From a virus: a stretch of DNA of 41,812 nt. Below, piece after piece: positions 23,719 through 32,165 of the stretch. The notes under the pieces were generated by a model. That model saw only the letters and a list, made by a program, of their open reading frames with translations, had not been told where the DNA came from and did not search any database. A program made the translations under genes and the position numbers. The DNA lies in IMG/VR virus record IMGVR_UViG_3300046507_000598, positions 1 to 41,812 of that record; one strand, 5' to 3'. How positions within the stretch are numbered: the stretch's first letter is position 1; the number at the start of each line of letters is the position of its first letter.

Positions 23719-26700
23719 CAAGCTGCGGCTGGAAGTACTGCTGTCGGCGATCGACAAAGTCACCGGCCCCCTGAAACAGATCAGCGCCGGCAGCTCGGCA
23801 ACCTCGCGGGCGCTCAAGGCTGCACGCGACCAGCTCCGAGAGCTAAATGCCCAGCAGTCGAACATCTCCAGTTATACCCGGCAGAAGGAAGCGGTTCGCC
23901 AATCCTCAGACGAGCTCGCCAAAGCGCAGAACAGATTGCGCGCGTTGCGTGAGCAGCTGCAGGGCATGGATGCTCCGACAGCCGCCTTTCAAAAGTCGTT
24001 CGTTAACGCGAGCGCTGCCGTTGAAAAGCTGACCAGCAAACACAACGCTCAGCGATCGGAGTTGCAGCGCCTGATCCCCCTAATGAAGTCGACAGGCGCG
24101 GACACCCGCGACCTCGGTAGCACCGAGCGCCGGCTGAAAACCGAGATCGAAGCGGCGAACATCGCCATCCAATCGCAAAAGGATCGGCTGTCTGCGCTCG
24201 CCAAGCAGCAAGAGCGCGTATCCAGAGCACAAAAGAATTACTCCAAGGGTAAGGAGCTCGCCGGCAATGCCGCCGTGGCAGGCGCGAGCGCTGGGGCTGT
24301 CGGTGCTGCAGCCGGATTACCGATCTTGGGCATGATCAAGAACTACGCCACCTACGAAGACGCCATGGCCGGCGTAGCGAAACAAGTCAGCGGAGCCCGT
24401 GACGGCAACGGACAGTTGACCGCGACCTACTACGAGATGGGTGCGGCGATCAAAAAAATGTCCGAAACCATCCCCATGGCCACCACCGATATCGCTGCCC
24501 TGGTTGAAGGCGGCGCGCGAATGGGCGTTGAGGGTAAAGACAACCTGCTGGAATTTGCACGGGTAGCGGCCACTGCCGCCACCGCGTTCGAGCTGCCGGC
24601 TGAACAGGTTGGTGAGAACCTGGCGCGGATCGCGCAGCTGTATAACTTGCCGATCAAGAACGTCAGCCAGCTCGGTGACGCGATCAACTACCTCGACGAC
24701 AACGCCATGTCGAAAGGTGCTGACATCATCGACGTGATGCAGCGAACGGCGGGTGTCACCGCCTCTGTGGGGATGTCATTCAAGGATGCGGCCGCGCTGG
24801 GTTCTACCTTCCTGACGCTTGGCGCATCGTCCGAGATCGCCGCGACCGCCACCAATGCGATGATTCGAGAGCTGGCCATCGCCACCCAGCAGCCAAAACG
24901 CTTCGTCAAAGGTCTGCAGTCCATCGGCCTGGAAGCAAAAGCCGTCCAGGACGGAATGACCAAGGATGCGACCGGCACCATCGAAAAAGTGATGGATGCG
25001 GTCAACAAGCTGCCGAAGAACAAGCAACTGGGCGTGATGACGCAGCTGTTTGGCAAAGAGTATGGCGACGACGCAGCCAAGCTCGCCTCCAACATGGGCG
25101 AGTACCGCCGCCAGCTGGAGCTCGTCAACGGCGCGGAAACTGCGAAAAAGCGCGATGGCTCGATGCAACGTGAGGGCGATATTCGCGCGGACCAGCTCTC
25201 AGCTCGTTGGCAGATGTCGCAGAACCGCATGTTCAACCTCAGTGCCGCTCTGGGCGCGACTTTACGGCCCGCGTTGATCGAGCTGGTCAACGGTTTGAAT
25301 GGCGTGCTGGCAAAGGTCAACGCATGGGCGGATGCCAATCCCGGCCTGGTGCTGGGCATCCTGAAAGTTGGCGCCGGCATTGCTGCTCTGTCGATAGGCT
25401 TCAGTTCCGTTGCACTTGCACTTGCGACCACGCTCGGACCCTTCCTGGCTGTTCGCTATGGTTTGGCTTTGATTGGAATCAAGCTGCCTTCGCTGATCGG
25501 GCTGATGATCAATCTGGGATCGAAGGTGCTTCCCTTCGTCGGGCAAGCTTTCATGTGGCTGGGTCGGCTGCTTCTGACCAACCCGATCGGGCTGGCCATC
25601 ACCGCCATCGCCGCAGCCGCGTATCTCATCTATGCGAACTGGGACAAAGTGAAGGCCTATTTCGCAAGCGCCTGGGAAGAGATCAAACAGGGGTTCAGCG
25701 GCGGCATCGGCAGCATTCTGCAAACCATTGCCAATTTCAGCCCGATAGGGCTGATCTACCAGGCATTCTCGGCGGTGATGAATTACATGGGAGTCGAGTT
25801 GCCAAGCCGCTTCACTGAGTTTGGCGGAATGATCATGACCGGTCTGGTGAACGGGATTACCAACGCCATGGGCGCTGTGAAGACCGCGATCTCTGATGCC
25901 GGCACGGAAACGATCGGGTGGTTCAAGGAAAAGCTGGGCATCCACAGTCCGTCGCGCGTATTCGCCGAGCTGGGTGGTTTCACCATGGCGGGTCTGGCCC
26001 AAGGGCTTACGCAGACTCAAGGCGGGCCACTCGAAGCTGTGGCGGCCATTGCCAAGCGAGTCGCGCAGGCGGGCACCGTCACGATCGGTACTAACGTTGC
26101 CCCGGCGTCTGACTTACCTAGTGGACCGTCGCTACCTCCCCTCTCCGGCACGCCGATACCTGCCAAACCTGAGGGGATGTTGGGAGCAGTAGCGGACATC
26201 GGTAAAAGCATGGCCAAGGCTGGGCTTAGTGCCGTGACCGCCTTGTCGTCGTCAGCATCGCAGCTCGGGTTATCTAATTCCCCCGCAGGCATGCTGCTGG
26301 ACATGGTGTCCAGCGTCGGAAAACGCTGGGCACAACCAGGAGGCGCCCCCGACAAGGGTCCAACGACTCAGTCAACACTGAGCCCGTCCGGCGTTGAGCA
26401 GACGACGCAAGCGCCCATCGGTACCCAAACTACCCCAGATGTTCTCGGCGTCCTCGCCGGCATCGGAAAACGCGTGGCACAGGTTGGGCAAAGCGCACTC
26501 GGGATGCCCGGTCCGAATGCCGCTGGAGAAAGCCAGGCTCCCAATTCATCCAGCGGGTTCGGCATGCTCGATGCCATCAGCAACATGGGCAAGACCTTGG
26601 CTCAGGCCGGCGCCGTCGCTGTTGGCATGACAGGCGCACCTGCGTCGATCGCAGTGGACAATCGGCCCCCGATTGCATCTGTGGCGCCCCAGCCCGTCGT

Positions 26701-26851
26701 GCAGCCAGCACCGGACCACATCGAAATCAACATTCACCCGACGCCAGGAATGGACGCGGCCGCGATCGCCCGTGCAGTTTCTGCCGAGCTGGATAAACGT
26801 CAGAACGCCAAGCGCGCACGCGCACGCAGCGCGCTGTATGACCAGGAGTAA
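23711..26851 (+). CDS. T: Tape measure protein (P2 gpT)
   Basis: It sets tail length and is ejected during infection. The 1046 aa exceed P2 gpT (815 aa), which predicts a longer tail. Residues 1-190 are coiled coil. The middle has the TP901-type tape measure core (YEDAMAGVAKQV...TMSETIP-like KMSETIPM). Hydrophobic segments follow at about 545-620. The last 280 residues hold five degenerate repeats and proline-rich linkers. ATG 23711 overlaps E'; GTG 23699 is possible. Confidence 0.93.
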   Translation: MTDKLRLEVLLSAIDKVTGPLKQISAGSSATSRALKAARDQLRELNAQQSNISSYTRQKEAVRQSSDELAKAQNRLRALREQLQGMDAPTAAFQKSFVNASAAVEKLTSKHNAQRSELQRLIPLMKSTGADTRDLGSTERRLKTEIEAANIAIQSQKDRLSALAKQQERVSRAQKNYSKGKELAGNAAVAGASAGAVGAAAGLPILGMIKNYATYEDAMAGVAKQVSGARDGNGQLTATYYEMGAAIKKMSETIPMATTDIAALVEGGARMGVEGKDNLLEFARVAATAATAFELPAEQVGENLARIAQLYNLPIKNVSQLGDAINYLDDNAMSKGADIIDVMQRTAGVTASVGMSFKDAAALGSTFLTLGASSEIAATATNAMIRELAIATQQPKRFVKGLQSIGLEAKAVQDGMTKDATGTIEKVMDAVNKLPKNKQLGVMTQLFGKEYGDDAAKLASNMGEYRRQLELVNGAETAKKRDGSMQREGDIRADQLSARWQMSQNRMFNLSAALGATLRPALIELVNGLNGVLAKVNAWADANPGLVLGILKVGAGIAALSIGFSSVALALATTLGPFLAVRYGLALIGIKLPSLIGLMINLGSKVLPFVGQAFMWLGRLLLTNPIGLAITAIAAAAYLIYANWDKVKAYFASAWEEIKQGFSGGIGSILQTIANFSPIGLIYQAFSAVMNYMGVELPSRFTEFGGMIMTGLVNGITNAMGAVKTAISDAGTETIGWFKEKLGIHSPSRVFAELGGFTMAGLAQGLTQTQGGPLEAVAAIAKRVAQAGTVTIGTNVAPASDLPSGPSLPPLSGTPIPAKPEGMLGAVADIGKSMAKAGLSAVTALSSSASQLGLSNSPAGMLLDMVSSVGKRWAQPGGAPDKGPTTQSTLSPSGVEQTTQAPIGTQTTPDVLGVLAGIGKRVAQVGQSALGMPGPNAAGESQAPNSSSGFGMLDAISNMGKTLAQAGAVAVGMTGAPASIAVDNRPPIASVAPQPVVQPAPDHIEINIHPTPGMDAAAIARAVSAELDKRQNAKRARARSALYDQE
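26024..26640 (+). repeat. Degenerate repeats in the tape measure C-terminus
   Basis: Five copies of a protein motif of the form M/L-L-x3-I-x2-IGK-x2-AQAG occur near 26024, 26177, 26287, 26437 and 26561 (for example AVADIGKSMAKAG and AISNMGKTLAQAG). They are separated by Pro/Ser/Thr-rich linkers. Confidence 0.8.
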
Positions 26852-26857
26852 TCGACC

Positions 26858-27298
26858 ATGATGATGGCCCTCGGCATGTTCATCTTCAGCCTTGAGACGC
26901 TGGTGTACCAGGAGCTGCAGCGGCAGACGGAATGGCGGCATGGTTCGACCTCTCGCATCGGCACAAATCCCGCACGACAGTTCCTGGGGCGCGGTGATGA
27001 TTCGATAACGCTCCCCGGCGTGCTGCTGCCAGCGCTAGCCGGCACGCCACTGAGCCTGGACACCCTGCGTTACATGGCAGACACAGGTAAAGCCTGGCCC
27101 TTGGTCGAAGGCACGGGGCGAATCCTTGGGATATGGGTGATCGAAAGCATTAATGAGACCCGAACGTTGTTCTTCCAGGATGGCGCGGCGCGCCGGATCG
27201 AATTCACGATTGCCCTGAAACGCATTGATGACGGCCGGGTTGACTTGCTCGGGGCTGCTGTCAGCACCTCCGGCAACATCTTGAGGGCGATCCTGTGA
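26858..27298 (+). CDS. U: Tail protein (P2 gpU)
   Basis: A tail terminator or baseplate-proximal protein of the gpU family. The 146-aa product begins MMMALGMFIFSLETLVYQEL and includes STRIGT-like TSRIGTNPARQFLG and LPGVLLPALAGT, typical of gpU. The ribosome site AGGAG is in the end of T. The stop overlaps the D start (GTGA). Confidence 0.93.
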   Translation: MMMALGMFIFSLETLVYQELQRQTEWRHGSTSRIGTNPARQFLGRGDDSITLPGVLLPALAGTPLSLDTLRYMADTGKAWPLVEGTGRILGIWVIESINETRTLFFQDGAARRIEFTIALKRIDDGRVDLLGAAVSTSGNILRAIL

Positions 27299-28584
27299 TA
27301 GATCAGGCTCTCGACCAGGTCGACCGTTATCTGAACAGCGCTCAGGATTCGATGCGCGAGGCGAAAGCGTATCCACGCCCGATCTGCCGCCTGGTGGTCG
27401 ACGGTCGCGACATCACCGCGGCTGTGGAAAAGCGTCTGATGGGCATTGAACTCACGGACAACCGGGGACTTGAAGCTGATCAATTGGACGTGACACTTTC
27501 CGACCATGACGGGCTTCTGGTGATTCCGCCAAAAGGGGCAATCCTTCGCCTCTGGCTGGGCTGGAGCGACACCGGATTGATCGACAAAGGGTCGTACACC
27601 GTTGATGAAACTGAGCACAGCGGTGCACCGGATCAGCTGAGCATCCGCGCCCGTAGTGTCGACCTGCGGACAGGCCTGAAGGTCAAGCGCGAGCGGAGTT
27701 GGCACAGCCAAACGATCGGCGCAGTGATCCACGCCATCGCCGGCGCTTACGGGCTCGCTCCTGTCGTGAGTGCTGTCCTGAACGCCATCGAGCTGGTGCA
27801 CCTCGACCAAGCCAACGAATCAGACGCGAATCTGCTGACTCGGCTGGGCCAGGAATACGACGCGATAGCCACCGTAAAAGCCGACAGGCTGTTGTTCATG
27901 CCGATCGGGAAAGCCACAACCGCCAGCGGACTTAACCTGCCACACGTCACGTTGACGCGGCTGGACGGTGACCAGCACCGATTCCTGCAGGCGGATCGCG
28001 ACAGCTACACGGGGGTGCGCGCGTTTTATTACGACGTAAACAGTGCTGAGAAGAAAAGCGCGATTTCGGGTGGAGGGGAAAACATCAAGGACCTGCGGCA
28101 CTCCTACACCGATCAGAAGAGCGCCTTGGTCGCGGCGCGCGCCGAATGGAATCGATTGCAGCGCGGGACCGCCACGCTGAGTTACACGCTCGCCCGAGGA
28201 CGGCCTGAGCTGACGCCAGAGCTGACCTACACCCTCACCGGAATCAAACAGGAAATAGCCGACATCATCTGGCTGGGGGGCAACGTCAAACACAGTTTCA
28301 CCTCGGACGCGTTCACTACCAGCCTTGAACTGGAGTCGAAACTGCCTGATGGGGATGAAGTCGCAGAACTGGCGGAAGACGGGAAAAACTACACCGGTAT
28401 CGTTGCCTGGTATCGGGAATCGAAGACGGGCAAACAGCACACCATCACCGAAGGTGACCAGTCGCAACCCCGCCGACTTACCCATCTGTACGAAAGCAAG
28501 GCGACAGCCAAGCGGGCTGTCGAGCGGGAATACAAGCGGCTCCAGGCAAAAAATAACCCGTCCGCTTCCGGAGCCCCGGCGTGA
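27295..28584 (+). CDS. D: Late tail protein / baseplate hub (P2 gpD)
   Basis: The hub that carries the spike, related to T4 gp27. The product is 429 aa (P2 gpD 387). Typical segments are DLTLSDHDG-like DVTLSDHDGLLVIPP and YTVDETEHSGAPDQLSIRARS. The GTG start overlaps the U stop. The stop codon lies in the loop of the terminator hairpin at 28573-28595. Confidence 0.92.
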   Translation: MIDQALDQVDRYLNSAQDSMREAKAYPRPICRLVVDGRDITAAVEKRLMGIELTDNRGLEADQLDVTLSDHDGLLVIPPKGAILRLWLGWSDTGLIDKGSYTVDETEHSGAPDQLSIRARSVDLRTGLKVKRERSWHSQTIGAVIHAIAGAYGLAPVVSAVLNAIELVHLDQANESDANLLTRLGQEYDAIATVKADRLLFMPIGKATTASGLNLPHVTLTRLDGDQHRFLQADRDSYTGVRAFYYDVNSAEKKSAISGGGENIKDLRHSYTDQKSALVAARAEWNRLQRGTATLSYTLARGRPELTPELTYTLTGIKQEIADIIWLGGNVKHSFTSDAFTTSLELESKLPDGDEVAELAEDGKNYTGIVAWYRESKTGKQHTITEGDQSQPRRLTHLYESKATAKRAVEREYKRLQAKNNPSASGAPA

Positions 28585-28595
28585 ACAGCCGGGGC
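28573..28595 (+). terminator. Late operon terminator hairpin
   Basis: GCCCCGGC (28573-28580) pairs perfectly with GCCGGGGC (28588-28595) around a 7-base loop. The loop contains the gpD stop codon. Only a short T-run follows, so termination may be partial or assisted. Confidence 0.65.
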
Positions 28596-28614
28596 GCGGT
28601 TTGCAGACTCGGAT

Positions 28615-28866
28615 CTATTGAGTCCGGGTCAGCATTTCCGCCAGGCGACGCAAGTGCTCTTGGTCAGTTTCCGACATCTGCCGGTACCGGTGGAGCAGCA
28701 TGCACTCCAACTTCGTCAACTGCGGATTGGTACAGTCGCTGCTCGGAGCATCCTGCTCCAGTCTCTTCAAAACGCCTCGATCCAACATGCTTAATACTCC
28801 TGCGAAACGGAGCGCATCGACGGCATCGCGAGTTTCTAAAGCGCTGAGTATCTGCAGTTTCTTCAC
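28615..28866 (-). CDS. Small helical protein of unknown function
   Basis: An 83-aa protein from a GTG at 28866, opposite to the late operon. The C-terminus LLHRYRQMSETDQEHLRRLAEM is amphipathic and helical, like small prophage regulators. Codon use is phage-like and the reading frame is coherent. The position corresponds to ogr in P2, but there is no cysteine cluster, so it is not Ogr. The start is uncertain: a GGAG lies 13 bases upstream of the GTG. Confidence 0.5.
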   Translation of the reverse strand: MKKLQILSALETRDAVDALRFAGVLSMLDRGVLKRLEQDAPSSDCTNPQLTKLECMLLHRYRQMSETDQEHLRRLAEMLTRTQ

Positions 28867-29270
28867 CCATTACATGGAACTCCGACGATCATTCTCCGCA
28901 AGCGAACCCACTGATATTGACCTATCGACACTTACCTGACTCACCCTACAACTGGCCTCATCCAACGCACGACTGTCAATCTAGCTTAACACCATAGCCG
29001 GCTTATTCTATTTAGCTATTCGTAAAACTATTTTAGCTTCAAAATAATTTATCGCATAGCGGTGCGCTGGACTAATGTAAATTTCGCAATAGAAGCGAAT
29101 CAATTAGTTATTAAACTGCAGTAAGATACCGCTGGCAAATGCTCCACCTGATGTACATCATGGGAACATCAGCGCGAACCGCAAGTACTGATCTGTTTGC
29201 GCAGGGGTATGCGAAGCCAAAACAGTGTGCAACACGAGTTGTTTCCTTTTTCAAATGGAGATAATAAAAA
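28867..29270. other. AT-rich non-coding region before cargo 2
   Basis: I see no gene here. The stretch is much more AT-rich than the late operon and is probably the promoter region of the Nif11-like/diiron/protease cassette. It contains the perfect 12-bp palindrome TGATGTACATCA (29149-29160) and the short inverted repeat TTCGC...GCGAA (29084-29100). A ribosome site GGAG lies before the ATG at 29271. No clear -35/-10 pair stands out. Confidence 0.6.
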
Positions 29271-29540
29271 ATGACTAAGTCTCAGCCACAGCAAACCTTG
29301 AGAGAAATATTAGCGGTAAATGGGGATCTCAGGCGAAAGGTACAAAGTGCCGCAGTACTGGCTGCTTATGGCGTAATTAAGGAGGCAGGGTATTCAATCA
29401 CAGAACAAGATATTGAAGAAGCTAAAGCAGACCAAACGGCTATCGCAATAGCGCTCACAAACGGTGCTAAGGGAGACAATCTTCCGGAAGTGATAATTGC
29501 CACTAGTATCGGAGTGGCGATCGCCTCCGGAGGATTTTAA
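29271..29540 (+). CDS. Nif11-like leader peptide, possible RiPP precursor
   Basis: An 89-aa peptide. Residues 9-52 fit the Nif11 leader pattern: TLREILAVNGDLRRKVQSA, then VIKEAGYSITEQDIEEA. Such leaders direct tailoring enzymes to a C-terminal core that is later cut off and exported. The C-terminus here (about 60-89) is hydrophobic, rich in Ile, Ala and Gly, lacks cysteine and ends ASGGF. A hairpin then separates it from a diiron enzyme gene. A non-RiPP role is possible since many Nif11 proteins are uncharacterised. GGAG supports the start. AT-rich codon use marks it as recently acquired. Confidence 0.65.
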   Translation: MTKSQPQQTLREILAVNGDLRRKVQSAAVLAAYGVIKEAGYSITEQDIEEAKADQTAIAIALTNGAKGDNLPEVIIATSIGVAIASGGF

Positions 29541-29552
29541 CCGGTAATGAGC

Positions 29553-29575
29553 TGGGTGAGGCTTAGCCTCATCCA
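29553..29575 (+). terminator. Intercistronic hairpin between precursor and diiron enzyme genes
   Basis: TGGGTGAGGC and GCCTCATCCA form a 10-bp stem with one G-U pair and a TTA loop. No T-run follows, so it probably acts as a partial terminator or RNA-stability element. Such hairpins often keep precursor mRNA above that of the modifying enzymes. Confidence 0.6.
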
Positions 29576-29599
29576 TAGGAATATGGAGACCTGATTGTC

Positions 29600-30214
29600 A
29601 TGAGTGCCGATAGCCTGTCCTCAAAGCTAATTAAAACAATCACCCGTAGTAAGAAAGATTTTTTTTATGTAAACGGCGACGATATTCAGTGCGTGATTAG
29701 CAATCTAAAGTTCGTCTACAGCGCAGTCATTGGGACCGAGAGCCTTATCTCCTGTGCAATCGAGCAATTGAAACGGATCGAGCCAAGTTCTTATCGCAAT
29801 GTAATAATATCGTATTTGTTAGAACACCTAGATGAAGAGTTCGATCACGCCAGATGGCTTTCAGATGATTTGAACGCACATGGGGTAAATCTTACCAGGT
29901 TAGATAACGACGCCATGTTCATGATAGGCGCCCAATACTACATGATACATCACGAGACACCTTACTGCCTTTTAGGATATATGGCAGTAGCAGAAGGAAC
30001 TCCGACGCCCATATCTGAAATAGAGAAAATGGAACAAGTATACGGCAGAAAACTATTCAGATTCTCAAGATTTCATTCAATAAAGGATCAAGAGCACAAG
30101 CACGCCTTATTTAAATACATTGACAGTGCCCCAACGAACATAGCTGAAAGTATAACCCGAAGCACTGATATCAGCTTGGAATGTATGGCTAGGGCAGCAC
30201 AGCATTGGGTTTAG
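29600..30214 (+). CDS. Haem-oxygenase-like diiron oxidase/oxygenase (HDO)
   Basis: A 204-aa all-helical protein of the iron-containing redox enzyme family. It carries the set of ligands expected for HO-like diiron enzymes: E47, E75, H83, E132, and H159-x3-D163-x2-H166. The last pattern matches that of SznF-type HDO domains as I remember them. Members use O2 to oxidise, cleave or decarboxylate amino-acid-derived substrates. The gene directly follows the Nif11-like precursor, so the peptide is the natural candidate substrate. GGAG lies upstream of the ATG. The assignment to the fold is good; the reaction is unknown. Confidence 0.72.
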   Translation: MSADSLSSKLIKTITRSKKDFFYVNGDDIQCVISNLKFVYSAVIGTESLISCAIEQLKRIEPSSYRNVIISYLLEHLDEEFDHARWLSDDLNAHGVNLTRLDNDAMFMIGAQYYMIHHETPYCLLGYMAVAEGTPTPISEIEKMEQVYGRKLFRFSRFHSIKDQEHKHALFKYIDSAPTNIAESITRSTDISLECMARAAQHWV

Positions 30215-30321
30215 CACGGTTCCAAGAAGCCAAGATAGTGAGCCGAGATATTCTGCCTGCAACTAGCTTGGCGATCCAGATTATAAAATTTATTCAACCT
30301 TCAACAGAGCTGGGGAAAATT

Positions 30322-31320
30322 ATGAAACTTAAGCCGCTATGCCTTGTGTTTTTGACCATATTTATCGGCCAGTCTGGAGAGGTATTATCTGACAACCAGA
30401 GACAGGATACTCTAAAGGAAAATATTAAAATCCTCAACAAACTTCAAGACCTCGCATCAAATCAAAATAAATCGACCGAAGTATTGAACGCGTCTTACGG
30501 CCCGCTCCCGTATAGATTAACATCGATCGAGGGCATCGCGTTTACTTCACTGAACTCGCCTTTGATATTGAGACTCAATAGCGGTGACGGCCTCGATAGA
30601 GTACTTGGCGGAGTCCCGGTAAATATGAGTGAATTTCCTTGGCAAGTTGCCTTATTAAACCCAAAAACTGGAACATTATTTTGTGGTGGCAGCCATATCG
30701 GTAATGGATGGATTGTTACCGCTGCACATTGCATAAGTGACAGGTATAGATCTCCGCTTGTGAAGGCTGACATCATAGTGCTGACGGGAACTAATAGTCT
30801 CACCAATGGAGGCAGCCGAGCCCAGTTACTCTCTGACCCAGTAGTACATCCCAAGTGGAATCCTACAAGCGAAAACGGCGACGAACATCAAAATGACATA
30901 GCTCTCTTGCATATTTCCATGCAAGATTCTCTTCCATCCATTGCGCTACCTCTCGCTACTGTTGAGGCCCCCCTTGTAGCGGATAATTCACAGCTAATGG
31001 TTTCGGGCTGGGGACACACGACAGAAAACGGAACTATATCGACCACTCTTTTGAAAGTTGGGGTTCCAATAGTCAGCAATGACAGTTGTGCACAGTCATA
31101 CGATAATTCTATAACCTCGTTCCAAGTGTGCGCTGGCAAATCCGGCCGAGATTCGTGCCAGGGGGATAGTGGAGGTCCTCTGCATAGTACAGGTAGTGAG
31201 GGGCGCCTATTAATCGGAGTGGTTAGTTATGGAAAGGGCTGCGGGCGCGAGGGATATCCGGGGGTATACACCAGGGTAGTCAAGTATAAAGAATGGATAC
31301 ATGAGACAGCTGGATTATGA
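30322..31320 (+). CDS. Secreted trypsin-like serine protease (S1A) zymogen
   Basis: A 332-aa exported protease. A signal peptide (KPLCLVFLTIFIGQSG) is followed by a propeptide and an activation site R93/V94 (R-VLGG). The triad is H136 (TAAHC), D192 (NDIALL) and S283 (GDSGGP). Asp277, six before the serine, predicts cleavage after Arg/Lys. Cysteine pairs suggest disulphides and a periplasmic or extracellular site. GGGGA supports ATG 30322; the frame is open to 30205 without homology. It may cleave the modified peptide or a host target. AT-rich codon use resembles the two genes before it. Confidence 0.9.
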   Translation: MKLKPLCLVFLTIFIGQSGEVLSDNQRQDTLKENIKILNKLQDLASNQNKSTEVLNASYGPLPYRLTSIEGIAFTSLNSPLILRLNSGDGLDRVLGGVPVNMSEFPWQVALLNPKTGTLFCGGSHIGNGWIVTAAHCISDRYRSPLVKADIIVLTGTNSLTNGGSRAQLLSDPVVHPKWNPTSENGDEHQNDIALLHISMQDSLPSIALPLATVEAPLVADNSQLMVSGWGHTTENGTISTTLLKVGVPIVSNDSCAQSYDNSITSFQVCAGKSGRDSCQGDSGGPLHSTGSEGRLLIGVVSYGKGCGREGYPGVYTRVVKYKEWIHETAGL

Positions 31321-31481
31321 TAGCTTCGATATAGCTCAGGAAATGACCATACTTTCTTTTTCAAAAAAGCGGCCTGTTAAAGCGGGACATGACCATCTGT
31401 CTCTCTTTCAAGTACCGCACTCTGCGACTGGTGTTATCAAAAAAAGCGAAAAGCGAAATCCTCATACCTCCTAACAGGACA

Positions 31482-31862
31482 CTAACAGGGCTCGGGCGGC
31501 TGCGAAATTACATTCATTTTGGCAAGCCCTGTTGCGACACGTCGAACGACCGCCTGATCTGAGGCGGTAAGTGAGCGAAACGCGGCCATCACTTCGGTCT
31601 CGCCTTCGGTTTGCGCCCCCATTGAGCTGTCACGCCGACCGAACAAAACGTACATCACGTCCACTCCTACCCTAGAAATCGCGAGCAGATACGCCGTATC
31701 GGGGTTCTGACGCCCGCGCTCGTAGTTACCCTGGGAGTTCCGTTTGACCCCTCCAATGTCGGCCAGCTCATTCTGATTGATGCCAAGCCGGTCGCGCTCT
31801 TCCCGGAGCCGCTCGCCCAAAGTTTTTTCCAAGGAATCTCCGCACACACAAATTTTTGGCAT
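31482..31862 (-). CDS. Prophage repressor (XRE/CI-like)
   Basis: The candidate lysogeny repressor. The 126-aa product has a helix-turn-helix at about 14-66 (LGINQNELADIGGVKRNSQG) and a short helical C-terminus. It lacks the S24 autocleavage domain of lambda CI, so induction would not be by RecA-driven self-cleavage, as for P2 C. It is divergent from the gene at 31927, with direct repeats between them. ATG 31862 is preferred to the longer frame because the helix-turn-helix begins right after it. Confidence 0.82.
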   Translation of the reverse strand: MPKICVCGDSLEKTLGERLREERDRLGINQNELADIGGVKRNSQGNYERGRQNPDTAYLLAISRVGVDVMYVLFGRRDSSMGAQTEGETEVMAAFRSLTASDQAVVRRVATGLAKMNVISQPPEPC

Positions 31863-31929
31863 GCGCCGCTTTACACGCACAATTTCTTGGGCATAATGAT
31901 GGCACACACAACACGATTGAACACACATG
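31842..31929. promoter_or_regulatory. Repressor/early-gene operator region
   Basis: The region between divergent regulators holds four similar direct elements: CGCACACACAAATT (31841), ACACGCACAATTT (31873), GGCACACACAAC (31901) and GAACACACA (31919). P2-type C repressors bind direct rather than inverted repeats. A possible rightward promoter is TTACAC (31871-31876) with CATAAT (31892-31897), spacing 15. Confidence 0.5.
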
Positions 31930-32136
31930 AACACTATGCCCGTCCTCCTGACAACCGAGCAAGCCCGCGCAGAACTTGACCGCAACGGGGTAACCATCGC
32001 TGAGTTCTGCCGTAAACATGCATTGAACAAAAATTTGGTCAGTGATCTCTTAAACGGTCGTAAGAAGGGCGTTCGTGGTGAGGCCCGACGAGCGGCAGTG
32101 CTCCTGCGAATCAAAGACGGCGTGATATCAAATTAA
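31927..32136 (+). CDS. Cro/Cox-like DNA-binding protein
   Basis: A 69-aa basic protein with a helix-turn-helix (VTIAEFCRKHALNKNLVSDL). It is the first rightward gene opposite the repressor, the position of Cro or P2 Cox. It probably represses lysogenic transcription and, if Cox-like, helps excision. No Shine-Dalgarno is visible; the start at 31927 or the second ATG at 31936 may be leaderless. Confidence 0.72.
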   Translation: MNTMPVLLTTEQARAELDRNGVTIAEFCRKHALNKNLVSDLLNGRKKGVRGEARRAAVLLRIKDGVISN

Positions 32137-32165
32137 TTGCAGTTCTCCCGGTGAGAAACCAGAAG

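Noticed and set aside
25262-26020. Long minus-strand reading frames opposite the tape measure gene
   Set aside because: No domain pattern, and the plus strand encodes a continuous tape measure protein.
28664-28870. 68-aa minus-strand frame with a well-placed GGAG
   Set aside because: Its translation looks like a frameshifted shadow of the 83-aa helical frame. The ribosome site leaves some doubt about which is used.
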